Below, one piece after another: positions 10,742 through 19,746 of a DNA stretch of 64,000 nt. How positions within the stretch are numbered: position 1 is the stretch's first letter; every line of letters starts with the position of its first letter. A program made the translations under genes and the position numbers. A model generated the notes under the pieces. The model was given only the letters and a program-made list of their open reading frames with translations. It had not been told where the DNA came from and did no database searches. Source of the DNA: Nereocystis luetkeana (lineage: Eukaryota > Sar > Phaeophyceae > Laminariales > Laminariaceae); contig JARUPZ010000003.1 of assembly GCA_031213475.1 (NCBI GenBank), positions 11,255,127-11,319,126 of the forward strand, in the 5' to 3' direction.

Positions 10742-10881
10742 ATGGGCAATGCCTCGTCCCACACCTACGCTGGCGGAGCGCAACCGTCGGCCGCCGATGC
10801 TCGCGTGATACTTCAGCACGACCTGTCCAAAGTGGTCTACGTGAAAAAGCTGGCGAACGGGGAATTCATCAAGAGCTACCA
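10742..10881 (+). CDS. VPS15/PIK3R4-like first exon (fragment)
   Basis: A 140-nt open segment starts ATGGGCAAT (Met-Gly-Asn) and ends CTACCA before the canonical donor GTGAGT at 10882. It encodes 46 residues plus two bases of a split Gln codon. VPS15, the myristoylated pseudokinase subunit of the class III PI3-kinase complex with VPS34, begins MGN, then has an HDL-type segment, then a Leu-x-x-x-x-Phe-(Leu/Ile)-Lys-Ser-x-Gln stretch opening the kinase domain. Here the end reads [12 protein letters not shown] followed by NGEFIKSYQ, in the same order and nearly the same spacing. Gly2 would be the myristoylation site. No second exon (CKH and VKVY region) is visible in the unit, so this is a 5' gene fragment. 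The match rests on family knowledge, not an alignment. Confidence 0.55.
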
Positions 10882-10948
10882 GTGAGTGGAGAAAGTGCAA
10901 CATCGTCTTTGTTGTGAGACCTCGAGACCTTGTTGGTACTCGTAGCCT

Positions 10949-11646
10949 CCTTGCTTTGCCTTGCTTGCCTCGCTTGCCTGGCTTGCCTGGCTTGCCTGGC
11001 TTGCCTTGCTTGCCTCGTTTGCCTTGCTTGCCTCGCTTGTCTTGCCTTGCTCGCCTTGCCTTGCTTGCCTTGCTTGCCTTGCTTGCCTTGCTTGCCTTGC
11101 TCTGCCTTGCTTGCCTTGCTCGCCTTGCTTGCCTTGCTTGCCTTGCTTGCCTTGCTTGTCTTGCTTGTCTTGCTTGCCTTGCTTGTCTTGCTTGCCTTGC
11201 TTGCCTTGCTTGCCTTGCTTGCCTGGCTTGCCTTGCTTGCCTTGCTTGCCTTGCTTGCCTTGCTTGCCTTGCTTTGCCTTGCTTTGCCTTGCTTGCCTTG
11301 CTTGCCTTGCTTGCCTTGCTTGCCTTGCTTGCCTTGCCTTGCCTTGCTTGCCTTGCTTGCCTTGCTTGCCTTGCTTGCCTTGCTTTGCCTTGCTTGCCTT
11401 GCTTGCCTTGCTTGCCTTGCTTTGCCTTGCTTGCCTTGCTTGCCTTGCTTGCCTTGCTTGCCTTGCTTGCCTTGCTCGCCTTGCTCGCCTTGCTTGCCTT
11501 GCTCGCCTTGCTTGTCTTGCTTGCCTTGCTTGCCTTGCTTGCCTTGCTTGCCTTGCTTGCCTTGCTTGCCTTGCTTGCCTTGCTTTGCCTTGCTTGTCTT
11601 GCTTGCCTGCTTGCTTCTCTGCCTTGCTTCTCTGCCGCGCTTGCTC
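10949..11646. repeat. 9-bp TTGCCTTGC minisatellite
   Basis: About 0.7 kb of a 9-bp unit with one-base variants (CGC, GTC, TTTGCC), starting about 65 bp after the donor of the VPS15-like exon, so inside its putative first intron. Because the period is 9 and no unit contains a stop, all forward frames and one reverse frame stay open (CLA/LAL and KQG-type peptides). These ORFs are artefacts of the repeat. Confidence 0.95.
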
Positions 11647-11988
11647 GCTCACCGTATCTACCTTGCCTTGCCTATATTATTTGCCGTGGTTAAATGTTGG
11701 CCTGCTGCCTTCCTTTCTGTCTGTCTGACTGCCTGCCTGCTGCTTGTGCCGCCAACATCTCCCCTAGTTTGAAGGCCGTTCCGTCACGTTGTGTACATAA
11801 ACGCGCGTACCTAAAGACTTGTGGATCACCCATGTGATCGCCATGCCGAAAGACGAAGTATGGTACTCATGGGTGTGTCTCAACCCCCCCCAGAGAGCAT
11901 TGGAACGAACCGAATGGAATATTATTTGCCGCATGAATTGGTGTTGATTGGCTGTCGGAAACGAATAGATTCAGTGCAGCCCGAGTAA

Positions 11989-12300
11989 AACAGTATATCT
12001 AGGAAGAGGAAGAAGAAGTGTTGCACCCCTTTTTCTTGTTTGGGAGGACCGAACGGCCCGACCGAACAGGAACAAATAGCAGATTATTTGAAGCAGATGG
12101 ACACCACCGAAGACCCGAAGATGGATGTGGACACCAATTTGCTTTGGTATGTGCGAAATATACCGTTCGTGCCGATTCAGCTGGCGAGGCCCAGGATTCT
12201 GCATGGTCCCAAACACGTTTTTGTAGGTAGGAACGGAACGAATGACCACGAACAGCCTCGTTCCGTTCCGCCCGTTCCCATGCTCTTCGGTGGGAGTTAA
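11989..12300 (+). CDS. Exon-like ORF with basic start, unknown
   Basis: The frame is open from a TAA at 11986 to a stop at 12298-12300. It starts basic (RKRKKK around 12001-12018), then has an acidic/amphipathic stretch containing DYLKQMDTTEDPK and LLWYV. Unit 2 keeps the frame (31192-31503). Unit 3 has TAG at 55652-55654. Two of the few unit 3 differences are synonymous. The family is not recognised. Confidence 0.2.
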   Translation, partial: NSISRKRKKKCCTPFSCLGGPNGPTEQEQIADYLKQMDTTEDPKMDVDTNLLWYVRNIPFVPIQLARPRILHGPKHVFVGRNGTNDHEQPRSVPPVPMLFGGS

Positions 12301-12790
12301 GACACGCCCTCTGTATGTGATCATTCCATCACACCCCATGACTGTTATGTATTGGCTTGACACCCAGCGCCCGTATTTGTTCAAGCAGCACAAGCAGCAG
12401 CAGCTACAGTGAAGACGCACCTCCCTTACATGAGGATAACTGTTATTGGGCCGGCAAATAGAACATAGTTGCTGTAGAGGTGCATACTTCACATAACTGA
12501 CCTTGTTTCGCGAATAGGTTTTTTTGTTTTCTTTGATTTTGTTGCATTTCGCTCTTTTTTATGTTGTTTGTCCACACGTCCTTCCAATGCCCACTTGCGA
12601 CCACTATCATCAATGTCAAGGTCTTGAACTTGCGTTATTGAGTCGGCGTTTTCAGGGGGGAATATTTACGAAAACGCCATACTACTGTAGACCCAGCAGT
12701 ATGTGTGTATGTACAAGAGCACAGCTGTGGTCCAGGGACACCGAACGAGTATCATACCTGGTATACACTTGGTATAAACAACAACACCGC

Positions 12791-12823
12791 ACCCTAACCT
12801 CACGCTAACCCTAACCCTAACCC
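12791..12823. repeat. Interstitial telomere-like repeats (CCCTAA)
   Basis: ACCCTAACC followed by GCTAACC and two exact CCCTAA repeats, then a CCCACCCCACCTCACCCC tract. CCCTAA/TTAGGG is the telomere repeat of many protists and animals. Confidence 0.85.
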
Positions 12824-12852
12824 ACCCCACCTCACCCCACCCCACCCCACGC

Positions 12853-13062
12853 TCGAGCTATACGCGCCTCGCCGACGTCCTGGAGGCCTAGGACGATACT
12901 GGCGATTGCACAAGCGACCACCGTCTCCTCCTGATGATGAACCACCTGGACTATCCGGAGCAGCGGAAGCGCCTCTGGCCATAGAAGCTAAAAGGCGCCT
13001 TCTATGTCGAGGACTCCACCGCAGCCGCGACCACACGCAGCAGTCATTTCTGCACGCAATGA
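12853..13062 (+). pseudogene. Degenerate exon-like frame with internal TAG codons
   Basis: A 70-codon frame of exactly 210 bp in all three complete units, with no indels. It reads protein-like (MMNHLDYPEQRKRL, AFYVEDSTAAA) but has TAG at codon 13 in every unit and at codon 44 in units 1 and 3 (unit 2 has TAT there). The first TAG lies in GCCTAG|GAC, which could be a 3' splice site, so the exon may begin at 12892. Unit 3 differences include synonymous TAT/TAC and GAG/GAA changes. Product unknown. Confidence 0.25.
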
Positions 13063-13881
13063 GAGACAAGGAGTGTTTTCTTTTTGCTTTTTGGAGAGGG
13101 AGTTGCTCGCCCCCCTTGCTGTATTTTTGGTTTCCAACCGATGGGATGCAAGAGTAGAGAGGTGATGGACTGTGTGTAATACACCCGTTTTGCTGAAGCA
13201 TCTTCGATGGTCTCTGAGCATAGCGCGGACCTTCTCAGTGGGTACCCTCTAGAGGCACTATAGATTATACATACATACCAGTATGTTTTTGTTTTCGTCT
13301 GGGAGAAAGAGCTATAAAAATGGCTTCTCTCCCGGCACACTTTTGTTTTAATTGTTTTGCTTTTTGGAGAGGATGTGGCTCTTTTTTTGAGGTGTGGAAG
13401 GTAGAGGTATCACCCACGCCACGTGCACACCTTACCGAACTTAGACCTAAAAGCGAAGAGCCCGAAAGAATTGCCAACAAAGAGAACATCCCTCCATCAA
13501 TCAATCAATGCAGCCATATCTCGAAAGTGCAAAAAGCGGTCAGTCGGCGAGGTGCCTATCTAAGCCATTTCGCTGACTGGCCGGTTTCTGCGCTTTTGAG
13601 ACAGCGGGTGGATTGATAGATTGATGGGTGAAAGAAGAAAAAAGGATGGATACACTTTTTTGTTGATGCTGGATTCGAAAGGATATTATTCGCCGGTCGT
13701 GTTTCTTTTTTTGTGATTACTGCAGAGGGGAAATAACTCTCCTGTACTGTTTCGTTTGTTGCTTTCTTGGATTGGAAAGATGGCGGCGGAGCGCAGCACA
13801 CGTAAGAGAAGCACAGGGCGACGAGCGGTCTGGGTTAGAAATTGAGTGTGACCTACAGAACCTATTTGTATGCGTACTGCC

Positions 13882-14064
13882 GTATCATACGCCCCTGGTA
13901 TACGAGCACCTCTTCGGTTTACCTTGTGGGGGAGAGAGGGGGGTGTTAAGGACCTTGGGCAAGCTATATGTGTGTACTACCGTACGTATCATACAAGCAC
14001 CTCTTTGTTTACCTTGGGGGGAAGAGTAGGGGGCTGTCACGGGCGTTGGGCAGGCTATCATGTT
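13882..14064. repeat. Diverged local duplication (~95 bp, two units)
   Basis: CGTATCATAC…AGCACCTCTTCGGTTTACC (from 13882) is repeated as CGTATCATACAAGCACCTCTTTGTTTACC (from about 13984), including the following G-rich run and TTGGGCAAGCT/TTGGGCAGGCT. Confidence 0.75.
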
Positions 14065-14199
14065 GTGTATGTAACGTATGTGGTGGTGTTTCTGGCGTAT
14101 CTGATCTGGTGTATGATAGGCTACAGTACGTAGGAGATACTAACGTAGTTCTCACTGCTGGAGTAGATAGAGTGAGTCACGTTCAACTGCCCACGACGA

Positions 14200-15113
14200 T
14201 TTAGTACAATTCGAGGATTAGGAACACGACGCTAGTTAATGAATGAACAACGAGGGGAATGATATGAGGAGTTGATCCTTTTACAATCGGTTTCTAAGGA
14301 GAATCCATTAATCGATACCTGGTAGATGATATGATACCAGGCATACTCAAGTATAGCGTTGTGGCCATCAATACCATCTTAAATAACCTGGTAGCATCAG
14401 TATGATGGTCATCAATGATCATCAATGTCGCCAATCGTCAATTGCCAATTGGATCTATGTCATCGTGGCCGTCTGTCTGATAATCACATGTCCCTGTTAT
14501 GAATCAGCGTAGTCGCGCGCTGAGGGGATGATGAAACGTTTATCACACCCTGGACAAAAGACAACACCAGGACTACTGCCTATGAATAGGTTCCTATTGC
14601 AATAGCCTGTTTACTGTGGCCTATGCTTGCATGCGTGAAAAGACACGACTTGAACTCTATTATCGGGGCAAATGCTATGAATAGACAACCATCTGGCCCT
14701 ACTGCCCAGACTTTTCTAATTTATCGACAGCTCCCAAAGTCATCCGACAATTCGAATAGATAAGTGGGCAGTCTCCGAAATCAATTGTGCGGACAACCCC
14801 AATAGATAAACGGGCAGGCTTGGGGGCGCAGGGATGGGATAAACGGGGGCGGGGGAGGGAACCGGGGCAGGGAGGGGGGCGTAAGGAGGGAGAGAAGAAC
14901 AAGGGGAGGGGATGCAAAGATGCAAAGCGGCCCCTGTTGAAGGGAATCATGCAAATATGTAAGGGAAGAACAACATTAACACGCCCTCTACTGTATTATG
15001 TGGTATATAACAACCCTTCAGAGTCAAGCGAGACAACGTTGAAGGGCGTCAAGGTGGCGATGAACAGGGGGGGGCGCGGATGGAGGGCCAATAAACAATA
15101 ATACTGATTTCAG
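14200..15113. other. Non-coding stretch, nothing assigned
   Basis: AT-balanced DNA with recurrent short ATCA/ATGA words (14390-14460) and a G-rich run at 14815-14925. No gene, RNA or element is recognised. Unit 2 counterpart 33360-34273; unit 3 counterpart 57720-58508. Confidence 0.5.
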
Positions 15114-15771
15114 CGAAGAAGCCCACACAAACCAGGAACGAACAAATCATACCCAACCCTTCCTCCTCGACAACCAAACGCATTCAGGCTCGATCATCTT
15201 CGAAGCACAGCACCTGCCTTCCCTCTTCCCTCCTCCCAGCAAAATCCACGTCGACAAGACCTGGCCGACCTGTATATCGTAATTAAACTCGAAATACAAA
15301 GGGGTTACAGAGTAACGAGGGTGCACGAAAAAGAAATCCGAAACGGCGCTTTGTTTTCCCCGAGGTCTTCAAGTGGGCAGTGGGGGAATCATACTCAAAC
15401 CGAGTTACAACACGCCGACAGAAAGTTGTCGTCTGCCAGGTATGCAATTTCGTGCGGAAATCCAACCCTGCTGGTTTTCTTTTCGCTCTGACCTGTTTAG
15501 GAATAGTGTGGTATCGTTTATCTCTTCCATCGTGTACCCTCGACGTATACCAGGTACCAGTTACCAGTTACAATGTTTCACACGTCGGTCGGATCGCGAT
15601 CTACTGCAGTACTGGATCATCTGCTGTAGATGCTACGAATCCTCTGCCCTCCACCGTTGTCACGTCCTGTGCAAGATCTGTATGGTTCAGATCCAACCCA
15701 GGAAATACGTGCTACCTGGAGATCATGCAGATTATTACGGCTCGCACTTGGCAACTGAGCTTGTGCTGTAG
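15114..15771 (+). CDS. Possible two-exon ORF, unknown protein
   Basis: An AG at 15112-15113 opens a 326-nt frame that ends at donor GTATGC (15440). A 61-bp intron with a strong T/C tract ends TTTAG at 15500. The frame then continues in phase (AG|G) for 271 nt to TAG at 15769-15771, about 199 codons in all. The second part has a Cys-rich patch (CCRC…CHVLCKIC) that could bind zinc. No start codon or family is recognised. Unit 2 keeps both boundaries and lengths exactly but has an in-frame TAG. Chance cannot be excluded. Confidence 0.25.
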
Positions 15772-16070
15772 ACCATGCAAGATCAGGGATGAATGTCGAT
15801 CATGAGGCGGGAATCGACGATCTGCCCGATGTGTGTCATGCATGTAATGCTTCACCTCTTGGAGACCATCTGCAATCAGAAACAAGTCGCAAGAAGCGTT
15901 TTTTAATCACGGCCAGCGTCCCCATCTAATATTTTTATGCAGTACCTACCTGGCACCTGGTACTTTTTGACCTATACCACCTGATATGAGCTAACTTAAC
16001 CCCTCTGAAGGACTGCACTCCCGTTTCGAACACGCATCCCTTGGAATTATGATTACATACAAGTATAATA

Positions 16071-16498
16071 CTTCCTCTGTCCCATAAATCTGGTCGGTTG
16101 TGTTTGTACGAGCCCTTACCGGTGTCCGATTTGGTTTTCGATGTTTTTTTCGATTTCTTCGCCGTTTGTTTAGCTAGAACCATAGATATTTTTTGTGCAG
16201 AACGCTGTTGAACCATGCGGCCGGACGGCTGGAAAAAATCAGTCGGCCGAGAAATGGCCGTATTTCGCCCCTTTCCCAGGGGCAAAAAAGTGCTGGGAAA
16301 AAAAATCAAAAATATTTCTAAAATGGCCAAAATGGGGTAAATATATTCTGACCTGATTTCAGTATTGAAAAATAATTTCTCTTTTTTTTCTTGCATCTGC
16401 TTCGTCTGCGCTGTATCTTTCTATAAGGTCATCGTCAACGCCGTTCCACCCAAACTAAAAATCGCCCATAACCGACCAGACTTACCGGACAGAGGAAG
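16071..16498. mobile_element. Short element with 32-bp inverted ends (possible MITE)
   Basis: CTTCCTCTGTCC…TCTGGTCGGTTGTG (16071-16102) and the inverted complement of 16467-16498 match over 32 bp with about five mismatches, enclosing 364 bp. No target duplication is identified. The interior carries a T/A-rich GGGAAAAAAA tract and the H3-tail-like frame. Unit 2 counterpart 35232-35664. Confidence 0.45.
16120..16183 (-). CDS. Histone-H3-tail-like short exon
   Basis: On the minus strand an ATG at 16183 is followed by 21 codons (MVLAKQTAKKS, then Lys/Thr/Ser-rich) and a donor GTAAGG. The register from Met matches the canonical H3 tail, MxxxKQTA(R/K)KS, although the next residues differ (no STGGK). 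No histone-fold exon is visible downstream. An in-frame ATG lies 12 codons upstream, so this Met may not be the start. The exon is identical in unit 2, and an indel falls just past the donor there. It could be an H3-variant fragment, a mimic, or a chance Lys-rich frame. Confidence 0.25.
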
Positions 16499-17548
16499 CA
16501 TGTGGTTCTGTAAAGTACGGTACTAAAAGGTTGAAACCCACAGCCCAGGTGCAGAGGACGGCCCTCCCTTCCCCTCTCGCGTCAAAAAACGAATGAAAAA
16601 AAAGCGTATCCCCCCTCTCGACTTGCCGTCTAATGTACAGCAGCATACCTGATGTATTCACGTTAGCCGGGGTATAGAACTACTTGCAGATATCTCACTC
16701 TCTGAGCGTGCTCGGTTGGTACATCCCTGGCTCCCACTTGGACAACGCCTCCTTATTCGATTACTTGCGGGGCCTTTCAGCGGTTCTTCGTTTTCTCCAT
16801 TTCTCTTGGCACTTTCAGTTATTTTTTTGCTTTTTTCTTCTCTCGTTTCGTGTGCGTGAGTGTACTCGGAACACGGCACCGCGGGCGAGCCAAGCGCCGT
16901 CGCGGGTATCAGCGGGTGCTGGCGAGTAGAGGGGAGGTCGAAAGGAGCGCGGTCGGCGCTTTCGTGCCTAGGCGTCGCTTGTGCCTCCAGACACGAGGGA
17001 AGCATGAATGGGCTCTGTCTGGCCTCCATCTGCATAATTCGATTCAGTACGTACGAGTATAGAAGGGTCTTTCGGGATTGTAAGGTAAGATACAAGCGGT
17101 TCTTATTTTGCGGCCGGGCTGAAAATCACAGAGGGAGCTACCCAGTCTGAGCAGCAACGTTGTCGAACTGGCGTACGACGGCCACGGTGAGCACCGGGGG
17201 CTTAACGCGAAGCGGGCGACGGGGCTCACTGTGGCAGAGAGTAAGGGAAGCTTTTTATCCGGACCGAATCGGTGGCGAGGTGGTCGCGAGAGGGGCGGGC
17301 GGCGTATGAGGGTGAGAGAAAAGCACTGCTGTCCGTTTGTTTTTTCTCTTTTTTACCGATGCAAGGTGTTCCAATCAAGCAGAAAAATATTGCATGACGA
17401 GAGGGACGGGGATGTTCTTTTCTTTCCGTTTTTTTTTGTTCGCTTTACATTGTTTTTGCGGTGCTGTTGTGCCGTGCTATTCATTCTCTTTTTCCGTACA
17501 TACAACATATCGAAAGAAGACCTGGGGTATGTACGTACGTACGGCATG

Positions 17549-17593
17549 TGAGCGAGCGTAGCGGGCGGAACCGCCCGCGACGCGAAGCGTCTG
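17549..17593. repeat. GC hairpin, AA-loop variant
   Basis: Arms GCGGGCGG (17561-17568) and CCGCCCGC (17571-17578) with loop AA, inside the same GAGCGAGCGTA...GCGAAGCG frame. Counterpart in unit 2 at 36739-36756. Confidence 0.85.
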
Positions 17594-17760
17594 TGGCGTC
17601 CGAGCTGTTTTTTCCTGAAGCATGGCGGCGGGACTCTTGGCATTACGAGTATCAAGTCGCCAGTTTACAACTACGATCATATAAAAAACTACAGTGTATT
17701 CAATCATGAACCTCTGTCCGCTTCGCATACAAGTAGTAATCCGATGTACTTTTCCTTTCT

Positions 17761-17806
17761 GAGCGAGCGTAGCGGGCGGCGTAGGCCGCCCGCGGTGCCA
17801 AGCGCC
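17761..17806. repeat. GC hairpin, GTAG-loop; absent from unit 2
   Basis: Perfect 9-bp arms at 17772-17780 and 17785-17793. Unit 2 joins its flanks directly near 36920, so the module containing the hairpin is present or absent as a block. Confidence 0.85.
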
Positions 17807-17859
17807 TTGTATGTCATATATCTTTGTCATCGAACACGGTCTCAGATGCCACTTTGTTT

Positions 17860-18050
17860 TTGACGTGGAAGTTCGCGGCAGTTTCCTTGGCAGTAAGACT
17901 CCTTCCGTGGAAGTAACTTTTGCTTCCATGCAAGTAAATTCTACTTCTGGCATGAGAGGAAATACATGGAAGATTCCATGGGCTACTTTCATGGAAGTTT
18001 CCATGGCGAGCTTTGGTGGAAGCCCGAACGGAAGCCCATGAAAGCTGTAG
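17860..18050. repeat. GGAAG/CTTCC-rich cluster
   Basis: Many short words TGGAAG, GGAAGT and CTTCCATG on both strands, often as ATGGAAG…TTCCATGG pairs. Unit 2 counterpart 36980-37165. Confidence 0.7.
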
Positions 18051-18179
18051 TATGTAGGGCAGGAGCTGCACAGCAGAAGTAGGTTACGTCTACTACTATT
18101 ACTATTGTTACTAATAGTAAAAACCAGGTACTGCTAACCCGACTATTACTGCTGCTGCTGCTACTACTGTGGAGATTTT

Positions 18180-18260
18180 GTCGCCCACTCAGCGACCTGA
18201 AGTACTTTCAAGCACAGCGACCTATAGTTTTCGAGCGTAGTACCAAGCGCAGCGACCCAA
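18180..18260. repeat. CAGCGACC short repeats
   Basis: CAGCGACC recurs at about 18190, 18215 and 18250 with AGTACTTTCAAG-type linkers. Confidence 0.5.
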
Positions 18261-18440
18261 GAGCGTTCCCCAAATACTGCTTCAAGCAAGCAGAGGCCTC
18301 GAAGTGGTAGTAGGGATACGGCTACGGTGAGAAACAAGCCGTTGCATATTGTAGTTATAGTGGAAAGAACGGCTTGGTGTGAAGAGTTCACACTCTACAG
18401 TACCTCGTATCGATACACAAATCAGAAGCTCGCCGAAGCT

Positions 18441-18600
18441 CGTGGAAGTTCACGGAAACCAGCGGAAATAAATATGTACTCGTAGCTCGTGGAAGCTTCC
18501 ATGGAAATTCAAAAATGGAAGCTTGTGGAAGCTTCCGCACACATGGAAGGAAGTAGACTATGCTTCCATGGAAGCTTCCATCTACTTCTGCAAGAAATAC
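18441..18600. repeat. GAAGCTTCCAT palindrome cluster
   Basis: At least four GGAAGCTTCC palindromes with linking ATGGAA words. The alternating GAA/TTC blocks at 2-bp spacing formally match the heat-shock element consensus (nGAAnnTTCn), but the function is unproven. Counterparts 37560-37705 and 58509-58650. Confidence 0.7.
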
Positions 18601-19222
18601 CAAGAATGTACAAACCGCATCGAACACTACAATCGCCAGTGCGCGACTGAATGCTCCAAACGTTAGGCACGTGACAAATAGACAGGCGGCGACAATGGCA
18701 TTGATTCAATTGTTGATGACGACGATCATTGATTCCCACCATAGTGATGCTAACAGGTTTTTCGTGGTGATGTTGATGACCCCAACGATATACTCAAGTA
18801 GACTGATCTCAAGACGTGGTATCATCCATCAATTGTCGATTCCTCGCCATGTTTTCCTCCTCAATATCAATATCCATTATTTCATGGTTCCGCTTATTTA
18901 CCGAACCGCCGCAAACAGTTCGGCACGTGTGTGTGTCTGCACAGTAAGAACTACTATTGTAGTATCTCCACCTTCGGCCTATTGTACACCAGACCATACA
19001 AATCACATACACCTGATACACCACATGCATCACATACAGTTCCCCCGCAGCCGGCAAAAGCTCTCTATTCTCCCCCCAAGAGCAATCACAAGAGGTACTC
19101 GCATACTTCGAACTATATGATACCTAGTACACACATATAGATAGGTAGGCAACCATTTTTCAAAACTCCCAACCGCTCCTCGTCCCTCGCCTCTCCTCCC
19201 TCCACCTCACTCGACGGTTCCT
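18600..19222. other. Non-coding end of the unit
   Basis: Contains a plus-strand frame from 18560 that recurs in unit 2 but has Thr/Ser/Ile-rich, low-information sequence, and a C/T-rich tract at 19165-19215. Nothing assigned. Counterparts 37716-38340 and 58661-59300. Confidence 0.5.
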
Positions 19223-19746
19223 TGTCCTACCTCCGCCCCCCCGCCTGCACTCGCCCACTCGCCCACCAACGGACCCGACACCATCGCTCGCCCTGCACCG
19301 GCCTTAAGCGATTGATATGTCCCCCAAAATAGAGAAATGTGCATAATGCCCCCCCCAATACAACTCCAGGCAGCGCTGCTTGCTGCTGGTGTGCACGCCA
19401 GCGCTGCTCCGTTAAGCTGACCGGGGCGCGGGGCGAGCACAGCTAAGCATACAGCACCGAAATATGCCTGATGTCGTAAGTACAGACACTGTTTACTACG
19501 CGCTACCAGGTATATCTGTATCATCCATCTACACAAACAGAACACCCACAAAAAACAAGCAAAGTACTGCAAAAACACAAAAGCCAAAAATATTATAAAA
19601 CCCAATACCCTGTACTATACGCGCTGTGTATCATCTACGCACGATGCAAAAAGCAAACGCACGACTACTACGTAAACAACACACCGAAAAAATGCAGAAA
19701 GCAAAAAATACAATAAGATGCAAATACTTCGAGCAAAAGGCAACAA

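Larger units (their letters stand above)
16671..17808. repeat. Module P, second copy in unit
   Basis: Diverged paralogue of 5435-6391 within the same unit, same orientation. It has two GC hairpins (17561-17578 and 17772-17793). Confidence 0.8.
1..19222. repeat. Giant tandem repeat unit, copy 1
   Basis: The stretch repeats head to tail with a period near 19.1 kb: the sequence at position 2 recurs at 19224, 38342 and 59302. The unit start is arbitrary because the window opens inside the array. Copy 1 has three nested ~200-bp satellite units, the longest CTTGCC array (about 0.7 kb), and two GC hairpins within and after its second module P. No complete gene is visible. The stretches 862-2100, 6400-7170, 14200-15113 and 18600-19222 hold nothing I can name beyond short simple-sequence patches. 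Confidence 0.97.

Noticed and set aside
10307-10903. 198-codon minus-strand ORF opposite the VPS15-like exon
   Set aside because: It is a shadow; the plus strand has the start codon, donor and family-like residues.
10914-11772. Long overlapping ORFs of Cys-Leu-Ala and Leu-Leu-Ala repeats (plus strand) and Lys-Gln-Gly repeats (minus strand)
   Set aside because: They follow mechanically from a stop-free 9-bp repeat; lengths vary with repeat number between units.
14290-14460. ATCA/ATGA word cluster as a regulatory array
   Set aside because: Spacing is irregular and the words are short; it is not distinguishable from simple-sequence drift.
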